DNA of 64,000 nt from Desulfobacter postgatei 2ac9. GTDB lineage: Bacteria > Desulfobacterota > Desulfobacteria > Desulfobacterales > Desulfobacteraceae. How positions within the stretch are numbered: the first letter of the stretch is position 1; each line of letters starts with the position of its first letter. The notes under the pieces were generated by a model. That model did not search any database, was not told the origin of the DNA, and saw nothing but the letters and a program-made list of their open reading frames with translations. Location: NCBI RefSeq assembly GCF_000233695.2, contig NZ_CM001488.1, positions 3,750,993 through 3,814,992 on the forward strand, written 5' to 3'. Of this stretch, positions 8,134-14,723 are shown in pieces. The position numbers were made by a program, and so were the translations under genes.

Positions 8134-9285
8134 ATGAACAGCGTTACACAGCTTGATTGTCTGATTGATGATCTGATAGAAAAAAATGTCGCATTTGCCT
8201 GCTGGTTCCAATCGTCGAGTGACAGCCCACAACTGATTGCCGGGTCGGAAAATGATATCATATTCCCGGCAAGTATAGAGGCGTTGAGCCGGGTCCGCGG
8301 ATTTGTGTTTGCCCCGTTTAAAATATCGGACAATGCGCCTGTCATTGTTTTGCAGCCGGCCATACACCTGAAAGGGTATAATCAGATCCAGTCGTTTAAC
8401 CCGGAATCCCTGACATCGGCCCCTTTTAGTCGCGAAACAAAAGACCCTTGCATCTCAACGGAGTTTCATGATTACCTGGTGTGCGTCAACCATGCCATTG
8501 AACAGATCAACGCCGCAAAATTTTCCAAGGTCATTGTCTCCAGGCGGATTTGCAAAGAGAGAAAAAGTGAATCCATGGGTCGGCTTTTTCTTGGGATGCA
8601 CGACGCAAACCCGGCTGTGTTTGTCTTTGTGGCAAATCTGCCTAAGGCCGGGCTTTGGATGGGGGCCACCCCTGAACTGTTGTTTCGCTCCGATGGGCGG
8701 CATGCCCAGACCGTGTCCCTGGCCGGCACCCAGCCCCGGCGTCCCGATGGCCGGTATTGCTGGTTTACCAAGGAGATTGAAGAGCAGGCCTTTGTCTCCA
8801 GGTACACGGTGGATGTGCTCCACCGGTTTGGTTTTTCAACCTACCAGACAAAGGGGCCCCAGGATCTTGAGACAGCCACCGTGGCCCACTTGAAAACTTC
8901 TTTCTTTTTTTCCGGAGACCCAATCCAAGACCGGCTTGGAGAATTTGTTGAACAGCTTTGCCCGACGCCTGCGGTCTGCGGTTTGCCCAAGGTTGCTGCA
9001 GCTCGTTTTATCCAGGACTTTGAACCCCACGACAGGCGGTATTATACCGGGTTCCTGGGACCCTGGCGTCTTGGACAAAGCGGCACGGACGTTTATGTGA
9101 ACCTGCGCAGCATGGAAATTGAAGACAACCAGTATGTCCTTTACATCGGCGGGGGAATCACGGCCCGCTCCAACCCCGAACAGGAGTGGGAGGAGACCAC
9201 GCAAAAGTCCAGAACGCTTTTAAACGCCATAGAGGCGTTGCAGGGACAAGAAACAAGAGACTGGAAACAAGAAACAAGAGGGTGA
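8134..9285 (+). CDS. menF: Isochorismate synthase (MenF)
   Basis: 383 residues with the chorismate-binding fold. The C-terminal catalytic half shows KVIVSRRICKE, a substrate motif AGTQPRRPDG, HLKTSFFF, PTPAVCGLPK and YYTGFLGPW, all typical of MenF/EntC enzymes that convert chorismate to isochorismate, the first menaquinone step. ATG 8134 has AGGAACAGG upstream. The last residues (GQETRDWKQETRG) come from a direct-repeat stretch and look like a replaced tail. It should be followed by menD, but about 11 kb of cassette DNA lies between, so menD to menE probably need their own promoter. Confidence 0.9.
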   Translation: MNSVTQLDCLIDDLIEKNVAFACWFQSSSDSPQLIAGSENDIIFPASIEALSRVRGFVFAPFKISDNAPVIVLQPAIHLKGYNQIQSFNPESLTSAPFSRETKDPCISTEFHDYLVCVNHAIEQINAAKFSKVIVSRRICKERKSESMGRLFLGMHDANPAVFVFVANLPKAGLWMGATPELLFRSDGRHAQTVSLAGTQPRRPDGRYCWFTKEIEEQAFVSRYTVDVLHRFGFSTYQTKGPQDLETATVAHLKTSFFFSGDPIQDRLGEFVEQLCPTPAVCGLPKVAAARFIQDFEPHDRRYYTGFLGPWRLGQSGTDVYVNLRSMEIEDNQYVLYIGGGITARSNPEQEWEETTQKSRTLLNAIEALQGQETRDWKQETRG

Positions 9286-9359
9286 AGCGCCTTTGGCGCC
9301 GATTTTATATTTAACCCCACACTTTGAATGTTATCCCGTTCGAAAATTCTATGACACCG

Positions 9360-9440
9360 CTATAACACCGGCACAAAATGATTGTGAATTTCGTTCTTTA
9401 TTGATACAGGATTTGTACATGTCATTTGTTGGAGTTATAC
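9360..9440 (+). other. attC-like recombination site (copy A)
   Basis: TATAAC at 9361 pairs with GTTATA at 9434, and the adjoining arms ACACCGGCACAAAATGA and TCATTTGTTGGAG are imperfectly complementary around a loop of about 40 bases. This matches the layout of integron attC sites (outer R boxes, inner L arms with unpaired bases, variable loop). Nearly identical copies stand at 12411 and 17760. The boxes deviate from the RYYYAAC/GTTRRRY consensus, so the call is by structure and repetition. Confidence 0.55.
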
Positions 9441-9464
9441 AGAAAAAAACTACATAATCACTTG

Positions 9465-9625
9465 TTCTCGGCGGCTGCGCCGCCGAGAATCGCGGTGCTG
9501 ACTGCGTCCAGTACCTTGTCCCGGCGCCGCTGGCGCCAGAACAAGGTACTGGACCGGACACCGCACACCGATCATTCAGACTGCGTCTGCCTGATCGGCG
9601 CACGGCGCCGGTCAGCACCGCGATT
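9465..9625 (+). repeat. T-shaped palindromic element, full copy 1
   Basis: A GC-rich hairpin (TTCTCGGCGGC / GCCGCCGAGAA, 9465-9489) leads into a unit closed by a perfect 15-bp outer stem, AATCGCGGTGCTGAC (9488-9502) with GTCAGCACCGCGATT (9611-9625). Inside lie two more hairpins: GTCCAGTACCTTGT / ACAAGGTACTGGAC capped by GGCGCC repeats, and CCGATCA..CAGAC / GTCTG..TGATCGG. The predicted fold is a three-way, T-shaped junction. Full copies recur at 10695 and 12507, and shortened ones at 14539, 17864 and 20441. Confidence 0.85.
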
Positions 9626-9641
9626 ATACAAAAAAGAGGAA

Positions 9642-10637
9642 ATGATGAAAATTGTAAGCATTTTTAACAATAAAGGCGGAGTCGGAAAAACCACCTACAT
9701 GTTTCACGTCGCGCACTTGATGGCAGAGCATGGAAAAACTGTATTAATGGTCGACGCAGACGCGCAATGTAACTTGTCTGCTTATTGCTTATCTGATTCG
9801 GAATTGGAAAAGGCATGGAATGCAACCAGAGGTAATAGTATTTGGCGTGCTGTTGAGGATGTTTATAAAGGGGTTGGGGATATACGTAAACGCCAACCAA
9901 CAACGGTATCAAGCGGCTCAGGTAATTTATATTTAATTCCTGGAGATGTCCTCCTAAGTAACTTTGAAGATTCGCTTGGCGATACTTGGAGCTCCGCTAA
10001 AGGTGGTGCCGAACCAGCTCTTCGTGTTCAGTCGGCCCTGTATCGCTATATAATATGGTGCACTGAAAAGGTAAATGCTGACGTTGTTATGCTTGATCTG
10101 GGGCCAAACTTAGGTGCTCTGAATAGAGCAGTGCTTGGTGCCAGTGATTATTTCATTATTCCAATGTCGCCCGATTTGTTTTCAATACGTGGTACCGAAA
10201 ACCTAGGGAATAAATTGGTTGTATGGAACAAAGAGTGGGGGCAATGCCATGAGGCTTGGTCTGGAGATGGGCTCGCATTACCTCCGGGCAAGCCAAAGTT
10301 TCTCGGTTACGTGATGCAACAACACAACATTAGACAGTCCCCTGCTGGCATGACCAAGGGCTGGTCAATATTTGGTAACAGAGTAGAAAATGCGGTGAAA
10401 GCTAATGTTGTTGAAAAATTAGCGCCTAATGATCAAGCAATTGAGTGGGATGATGGTACATGGAATTTAGGTAAGATACCAAACTTACATAGTCTCATTC
10501 CTTATTCGCAAGAAGCCCGAAAACCCGTTTTCTATTGCACGTCGCAAGATGGGTTAAAGGGGGCGCATATTTCTACTGCAAGAGATTCCAAAGCACTATT
10601 CAAGCCAATAGTGGATACTTTGTTGGATGTTGTATAA
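9642..10637 (+). CDS. ParA-family ATPase (cassette gene)
   Basis: 331 residues. The deviant Walker A motif is at the very start (SIFNNKGGVGKTTYMFHVAH), followed by VLMVDADAQCNLSAY and VVMLDLGPNLGALNRAVLGA, the three ParA/MinD-type motifs. Length is larger than a typical 250-residue ParA because of inserts after residue 60 and near residue 230. No parB or centromere-like repeat is adjacent, so it is a lone ATPase, as is common for mobile-element cargo; plasmid-type partition is not supported. ATG 9642 has AAAAGAGGA upstream. The stop codon lies inside the next attC-like site, which is typical of integron cassettes. Confidence 0.85.
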   Translation: MMKIVSIFNNKGGVGKTTYMFHVAHLMAEHGKTVLMVDADAQCNLSAYCLSDSELEKAWNATRGNSIWRAVEDVYKGVGDIRKRQPTTVSSGSGNLYLIPGDVLLSNFEDSLGDTWSSAKGGAEPALRVQSALYRYIIWCTEKVNADVVMLDLGPNLGALNRAVLGASDYFIIPMSPDLFSIRGTENLGNKLVVWNKEWGQCHEAWSGDGLALPPGKPKFLGYVMQQHNIRQSPAGMTKGWSIFGNRVENAVKANVVEKLAPNDQAIEWDDGTWNLGKIPNLHSLIPYSQEARKPVFYCTSQDGLKGAHISTARDSKALFKPIVDTLLDVV

Positions 10638-10694
10638 CAAGTCGTTTCACGCAGATGCGGCAAACGGCACCGCACACTGGTGAACTCTGCGTTC
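10634..10694 (+). other. attC-like site (copy B) overlapping the parA stop codon
   Basis: TATAAC (10634-10639) and a terminal CGTT (10691-10694) enclose complementary arms TTCAC-x5-TGCGG and CCGCA-x5-GTGAA with unpaired central spacers, the standard attC pattern of about 60 bases. The parA stop TAA is inside the left box. Directly after GTT the palindromic element begins. Confidence 0.65.
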
Positions 10695-10852
10695 ACGGCG
10701 GCTGCGCCGCCGTGAATCGCGGTGCTGACTTCGTCCAGCACCTTGTCCCGGCGCCTCTGGCGCCAGAACAAGGTACTGGACCGGACACCGCACACCGATC
10801 ATTCAGACTGCGTCTGCCTGATCGGCGCACGGCGCCGGTCAGCACCGCGATT
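10695..10852 (+). repeat. T-shaped palindromic element, full copy 2
   Basis: It starts at the GTT of the preceding attC-like site with CACGGCGGC / GCCGCCGTG and carries the same closing stem as copy 1 (AATCGCGGTGCTGAC at 10716-10730, its complement at 10838-10852) and the same two inner hairpins. It differs from copy 1 by a few substitutions, including GACTTCGTCC for GACTGCGTCC. No gene is seen from here to 11065. Confidence 0.85.
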
Positions 10853-10934
10853 GGACGAAGCCCTAACGGGCGGACAGAGAGGGTTTTGATGCTTTTACCC
10901 AAGGGGCGGGACGCCGTGCAAAACTAACCCGATC

Positions 10935-11019
10935 GTCCAACAAATGAGTTGAAGGCGGGCATCTACCGTCGGAGGCTCTTTTTTTGGCTGTTCGGCAGCC
11001 GCTTAACTCAACGTTGGGA
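10935..11019 (+). other. attC site (strong match)
   Basis: The left box GTCCAAC (10935-10941) fits RYYYAAC, and the right box GTTGGGA (11013-11019) fits GTTRRRY except for its last base. Arms GAGTTGAAG-GCGG and GCCGCTTAACTC are complementary with a one-base offset, as usual for attC. Length is 85 bases. The 83 bases between the palindromic element and this site hold no ORF, so it may end a gene-less cassette. Confidence 0.75.
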
Positions 11020-11065
11020 GTAAATAAACGCTCATTGCCACTCTTGGAAGATTATTGGAGATAAC

Positions 11066-11782
11066 ATGATAGAAAATTTAAGTGAGTATCTAATCGGAGT
11101 CGCAGCAGGGATAAGATTTAGAGCAAATTTTTCAATTGAAGATCAATTAGGAAAAATTCTTGATACTATTTTATATGCTCAGGACTCCTATTTTAATCCT
11201 AAAGTCTTCCCCAGAGTTGCTAACAATGTCGGCCAAAGAATAATGTATAATTCTGCTACCGACGATAAACTCAGTATTGATAATTCCAATTTTATTTTAG
11301 AAATTCAATTTGGTTCTAAGGATGGTTTTAACAGTTCAGAATATGATGAAATTTTAAAAAATTTCAATGACCAAATCATCCAAGGCGTTATGTCAGAATT
11401 CAAGATTCAACAAATCATTAGAATAGGTCTTGTTAATCGATATCTTTTTCCTCTTGATGATTTGGCCCAAAGCTTTGTTGATAAAACTATAGGCGAAACA
11501 TTAGAAGGGGTTAATGATATAAATTTGAGTTTTTCAAAAAAAATGCCTGTTCCAGAGGCTTTTGTTAAAAGAGATGTTAATGATTACTGCAACGCCATTT
11601 TCAATATAATTAAAAAGTCTGATTTAGATGAAATCTTTATGTCTATTGACTATCAGCTTTGTTATAGCCCCCCTTTAGAAAAAGCCAGTCATATTAAATT
11701 TGCTCCTTTTATGGATTCAGCACAAAGTTTTGTTACGAATCAATATCTCCCTTGGCTTAATACAAATTATGTGGAGGTATAA
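11066..11782 (+). CDS. Unknown cassette protein, first of a two-gene unit
   Basis: 238 residues, no motif I can name with confidence. The sequence is rich in Ile, Asn, Asp and Phe with no membrane segment, so probably a soluble alpha/beta protein. The general layout (an N-terminal strand-rich region, NRYLFPLDDL in the middle) faintly recalls the TIGR04255 family found in defence and cassette contexts, but I would not assign it. The DNA is distinctly more AT-rich than the men genes, a sign of transfer. The gene stops directly before the next ATG (TAAATG), so the two are surely co-translated. Confidence 0.6.
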   Translation: MIENLSEYLIGVAAGIRFRANFSIEDQLGKILDTILYAQDSYFNPKVFPRVANNVGQRIMYNSATDDKLSIDNSNFILEIQFGSKDGFNSSEYDEILKNFNDQIIQGVMSEFKIQQIIRIGLVNRYLFPLDDLAQSFVDKTIGETLEGVNDINLSFSKKMPVPEAFVKRDVNDYCNAIFNIIKKSDLDEIFMSIDYQLCYSPPLEKASHIKFAPFMDSAQSFVTNQYLPWLNTNYVEV

Positions 11783-12289
11783 ATGAAGACTGGCAGAAAT
11801 GTTCATGTCCCCAAAACTGATCAAATGAAAAGAAATTATAGGCGATATATTGGGGTGCAGGATTATCAGCCTACCGTGGATGAAAGTCTTGATTTTGAGG
11901 AAACAAATCAAAGTGGCGAAGATCTATCTTCAATCGATACTTTGAAAAAACGCCCGATAGATCCGGGTGAAAAAATTAGAGATCATTTTTCTAATAACTG
12001 GTTAGTATGGGTTCTATGTGCACTTTCTGCTGGAATTGTTTATTTAGTTTTCGATTCAAAAGTTGCATTTACCCGTTATGAAACGATTTTGACAACTCAA
12101 AGTGAAAAATTAACTGACATAAAAAGCACCGAAAACGATTTAGCAAAAAATGATCATTTACAAGATCTTAAAATACAAGAGAATAAGATGCTTTTGGATC
12201 ATATGAAGAAGGATATTTCTGATACAAAAACAATGGTATATGAACTTTCAATCTCCCAACAAAACGCTGCAGCCGACCCGGGGGACTAG
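11783..12289 (+). CDS. Unknown single-span membrane protein with coiled coil, second of the unit
   Basis: 168 residues. Residues 1-70 are polar and charged (NVHVPKTDQMKRNYRRY), one membrane segment follows near residues 73-92 (WLVWVLCALSAGIVYLVF), and the remainder is a predicted coiled coil (ENDLAKNDHLQDLKIQENKM). An N-in, C-out anchor with an external coiled coil is a reasonable topology. It follows the previous gene with no gap; together they look like one two-gene cassette, perhaps a soluble protein and its membrane effector. Function is unknown. It ends in TAG. Confidence 0.62.
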   Translation: MKTGRNVHVPKTDQMKRNYRRYIGVQDYQPTVDESLDFEETNQSGEDLSSIDTLKKRPIDPGEKIRDHFSNNWLVWVLCALSAGIVYLVFDSKVAFTRYETILTTQSEKLTDIKSTENDLAKNDHLQDLKIQENKMLLDHMKKDISDTKTMVYELSISQQNAAADPGD

Positions 12290-12352
12290 CGGCTTTTCGA
12301 AAGCCCTTGGTTTTCGGAAAAACTTGGCTTCGACAAACTGCTCTAATTCTGG

Positions 12353-12392
12353 GGACATCTTACATAATCCGAGTTAATTAAGTAAGATGTCC
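12353..12392. repeat. Hairpin repeat between cassette genes
   Basis: GGACATCTTAC (12353-12363) and GTAAGATGTCC (12382-12392) form an 11-bp stem around an AT-rich loop. It resembles the inverted repeats seen beside REP-associated transposases. It interrupts the space where the left box of the next attC-like site should be. Confidence 0.6.
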
Positions 12393-12410
12393 TAAGATTA
12401 CGCTAAGAGG

Positions 12411-12482
12411 TAGCACAAAATGATTGTGAATTTCGTTCTTTATTGATACAGGATTTGTACATGTCATTTGTTGGAGTTATAC
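12411..12482 (+). other. attC-like site (copy C), left box altered
   Basis: From ACAAAATGA onward it is identical to copy A over the loop and the right arm to GTTATAC (12476-12482), but the left TATAACACCGG is replaced by unrelated sequence (AGAGGTAGC). The site therefore probably lost its left box when neighbouring DNA was exchanged. Confidence 0.5.
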
Positions 12483-12506
12483 AGAAAAAAACTACATAAT
12501 CACTTG

Positions 12507-12667
12507 TTCTCGGCGGCTGCGCCGCCGAGAATCGCGGTGCTGACTGCGTCCAGCACCTTGTCCCGGCGCCTCTGGCGCCAGAACAAGGTACTGGACCGGA
12601 CACCGCACACCGATCATTCAGACTGCGTCTGCCTGATCGGCGCACGGCGCCGGTCAGCACCGCGATT
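12507..12667 (+). repeat. T-shaped palindromic element, full copy 3
   Basis: Almost base-for-base the same as copy 1, including the TTCTCGGCGGC hairpin, the closing stem at 12530-12544 and 12653-12667, and both inner hairpins. The near identity of a 260-base block (12411-12667 versus 9371-9625) points to recent duplication. Confidence 0.85.
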
Positions 12668-12726
12668 GGAAGTGTAACTCAAGATATGGCTCCATCTTGA
12701 AACAACAAAATTTCTTAGAATCAACA

Positions 12727-14433
12727 ATGAGACAATATATGAATATAAATGCAAGTATTATCGATCAACAGGTAAGAGCTTTAGCCGATCGGCAGAAAAC
12801 GGCAATCGAGGAAAAGGCAAAATTTAAGAACGATGATAATAAATTGCGTTCAGCTGCATTCGTTGTACTATCCGTAAAGACACTTCTGGAATTAACTGAA
12901 GAAGAGGCAATTGAATGTCTAACTGAAGGTGGAGGAGATTTCGGTGTTGATGCTATTGAAATAGGAGAAATTCAGGATAGTGAGTTCAGCGTCACTCTCT
13001 TCCAGGGGAAATATAAATCCGACCTTGAAGGCACATCAAACTTCCCGCAAACAGGAATCGAGAAATTGATTCAGGCGGTAGGAACACTGTTTGACCCTTA
13101 CAAAGCCATCACAGTTAATCCAAACTTGAAGCCAAGGATAGAGGAAATTCGTTCGTTTGTTGCGGATGGATATCTTCCACAAGTTCGAGTGGTTGCCTGC
13201 AACAATGGTTTGTTTTGGAAAGCGGAGGCTCAGGAACTGATAAATCATACAGGCTTTGGGGGGCAGGTTTTATTCGAGCACATCAATCATGATGGTCTGG
13301 TGGCAATAATTCAATCGCTGAAACCTGTAAATGATACGGTTCGGCTTACAGGTAAAGCTATTGTCGAAGATTATAATTTCCGTAGGGTTTTAATCGGCAG
13401 AATTTTAGTGTCCGAGCTTGCTGCTGTCTTTGATAGGAATGGGGATAGACTTCTTGAGAGGAATATTCGACGTTATCTTGGATTGCTGGGTAACCGTATT
13501 AATGAGGGAATTGCTCAAACACTGACAATTCCTGGCGAGCAGTCGAATTTCTATTTTTACAATAATGGCATCACTTTAACCTGCAACCAGTTTCAACATA
13601 ACGCTTTACAAGATGAAAATTGGTTGGTGAAACTGTCAGGAATGCAGGTTATCAACGGAGGACAAACTTGTAAAACAATTCAACGAATACTTGGTTCCGG
13701 CACTGTAACTGCTCCAAACGCATCGGTCCTTATTAGAATTTATGAGTTGCCAAAGGGCGAGGAAGACTTAGTTCGGAATATCACGTATGCGACCAATAGC
13801 CAGAATCCTGTTGATCTGCGAGATTTACGCTCAAATGACGACCGGCAGCGGAAACTTGCCATGTCGATAGAAGAGTTGGGCTACAATTACAGACGGCAGA
13901 GAAGCGAGGTGGCTACAAAAGCCACAGACATTACCAGTGGGACAGCGGCTGAAGCCGTTCTTTCTATCTGGCGTCACCGCCCGCACCAAGGAAAATTTAT
14001 GACAAGTGGGCATTTCGGAAAACTTTATGATATCATTTTTACTGATGACTTGAATGGTGCTCAAGTAATAATTGCAGTTCTCTTATTTAGAATTGCTGAG
14101 AACAAACGCAAACGGCCAGCTGTTGGTGCACCCGATTTTATCAGGTACTCATCCTGTTTTGTCGCGATGCTTATGGGTGATTCATTACTTACCCAACTGG
14201 GGATCAAGTGCAACCAGCTTGACCATCGTATATTTGATGATGCGCGCAAGCTTATCGAGACAAAAGGCGATGAATACCATTCTGGCGCAATGAGTCTGAT
14301 CAAGGTGGCTTTAAGCGTTTTGTATAAAGATCAGGACGTGAGTCTACAACGTTTGGCTGCCACATTCAGGCGTGGAGATCTTATTGAAATACTTCATCTC
14401 TTGCCGAATTTATTGAAGAAGCCCGCAGAATGA
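12727..14433 (+). CDS. AIPR-type abortive infection phage-resistance protein (cassette gene)
   Basis: About 568 residues. The N-terminal 130 residues contain GGGDFGVDAIEI and, about 20 residues on, VTLFQGKYKS, the acidic and Q-x-K pattern of a PD-(D/E)xK nuclease-like domain. The centre has the AIPR signature: FYFYNNGITLTC, GMQVINGGQTCKTI and ITYATNSQNPVDLRDLRSND. AIPR proteins are linked with abortive infection against phage. This suggests the cassette carries a one-gene defence system, by homology only. The start is uncertain: TTG 12697, ATG 12727 and ATG 12739 are all possible and none has a good ribosome binding site. An attC-like site follows the stop by 50 bases. Confidence 0.8.
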   Translation: MRQYMNINASIIDQQVRALADRQKTAIEEKAKFKNDDNKLRSAAFVVLSVKTLLELTEEEAIECLTEGGGDFGVDAIEIGEIQDSEFSVTLFQGKYKSDLEGTSNFPQTGIEKLIQAVGTLFDPYKAITVNPNLKPRIEEIRSFVADGYLPQVRVVACNNGLFWKAEAQELINHTGFGGQVLFEHINHDGLVAIIQSLKPVNDTVRLTGKAIVEDYNFRRVLIGRILVSELAAVFDRNGDRLLERNIRRYLGLLGNRINEGIAQTLTIPGEQSNFYFYNNGITLTCNQFQHNALQDENWLVKLSGMQVINGGQTCKTIQRILGSGTVTAPNASVLIRIYELPKGEEDLVRNITYATNSQNPVDLRDLRSNDDRQRKLAMSIEELGYNYRRQRSEVATKATDITSGTAAEAVLSIWRHRPHQGKFMTSGHFGKLYDIIFTDDLNGAQVIIAVLLFRIAENKRKRPAVGAPDFIRYSSCFVAMLMGDSLLTQLGIKCNQLDHRIFDDARKLIETKGDEYHSGAMSLIKVALSVLYKDQDVSLQRLAATFRRGDLIEILHLLPNLLKKPAE

Positions 14434-14483
14434 CCTCTCATGCAGAGCGGGGCAACAAGAGTCCAAAAAGATTTTAACTACAC

Positions 14484-14538
14484 TTCCAACAAGGCTAATC
14501 AGCCGACGCAAAAAGCGGCGCGGCTGATTAGCAACGTT
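14484..14538 (+). other. attC site (copy D)
   Basis: Left box TTCCAAC (14484-14490), arms GCTAATCAGCCG and CGGCTGATTAGC (12 bp, perfect), then AACGTT. The fold is a clean 55-base attC hairpin immediately after the AIPR gene. Directly after GTT the shortened palindromic element begins, as at copy B. Confidence 0.7.
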
Positions 14539-14593
14539 CACGGCGGCTCCGCCGCCGTGAATCGCGGTGCTGACTGCATCCAGCACCGCGATT
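14539..14593 (+). repeat. Palindromic element, short copy lacking both inner hairpins
   Basis: CACGGCGGC / GCCGCCGTG is followed by AATCGCGGTGCTG (14560-14572), eight spacer bases, and CAGCACCGCGATT (14581-14593). The two inner hairpins of the full element are cleanly missing, leaving a simple hairpin. This is the form expected after deletion between inner repeats. Confidence 0.8.
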
Positions 14594-14635
14594 ATAGCGA
14601 ATTGTAAACACAACGAAAAAGCATCGGGAGTTGAT

Positions 14636-14723
14636 ATGAAAAACAATAAGTTACCCATCTTGTATTCGATGATTCTGATCTTCGTTTTTTACCTTTCACC
14701 ATTTTGCTCCTGCCAGGCCCCCC
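14636..14723 (+). pseudogene. 5' part of a DUF3089 hydrolase gene broken by an IS
   Basis: ATG 14636 opens a signal-peptide or lipoprotein leader (MKNNKLPILYSMILIF then FCSCQAP). The frame runs into an insertion sequence at 14724. The body of the gene resumes at 16735 after the IS. With the 8-bp duplication GGCCCCCC removed, the two halves do not join in frame: they differ by one base at the six-C tract, so either a C was gained or lost or the read is wrong there. Confidence 0.65.

Noticed and set aside
9426..9641. N-terminal extension of the ParA-like protein
   Set aside because: The upstream in-frame codons read through the palindromic repeat and are low in protein character; the family motif starts right after ATG 9642, which has a good ribosome binding site.
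12690..12726. Start of the AIPR gene at TTG 12697
   Set aside because: No ribosome binding site and the extra residues look unlike the family; kept only as an alternative.
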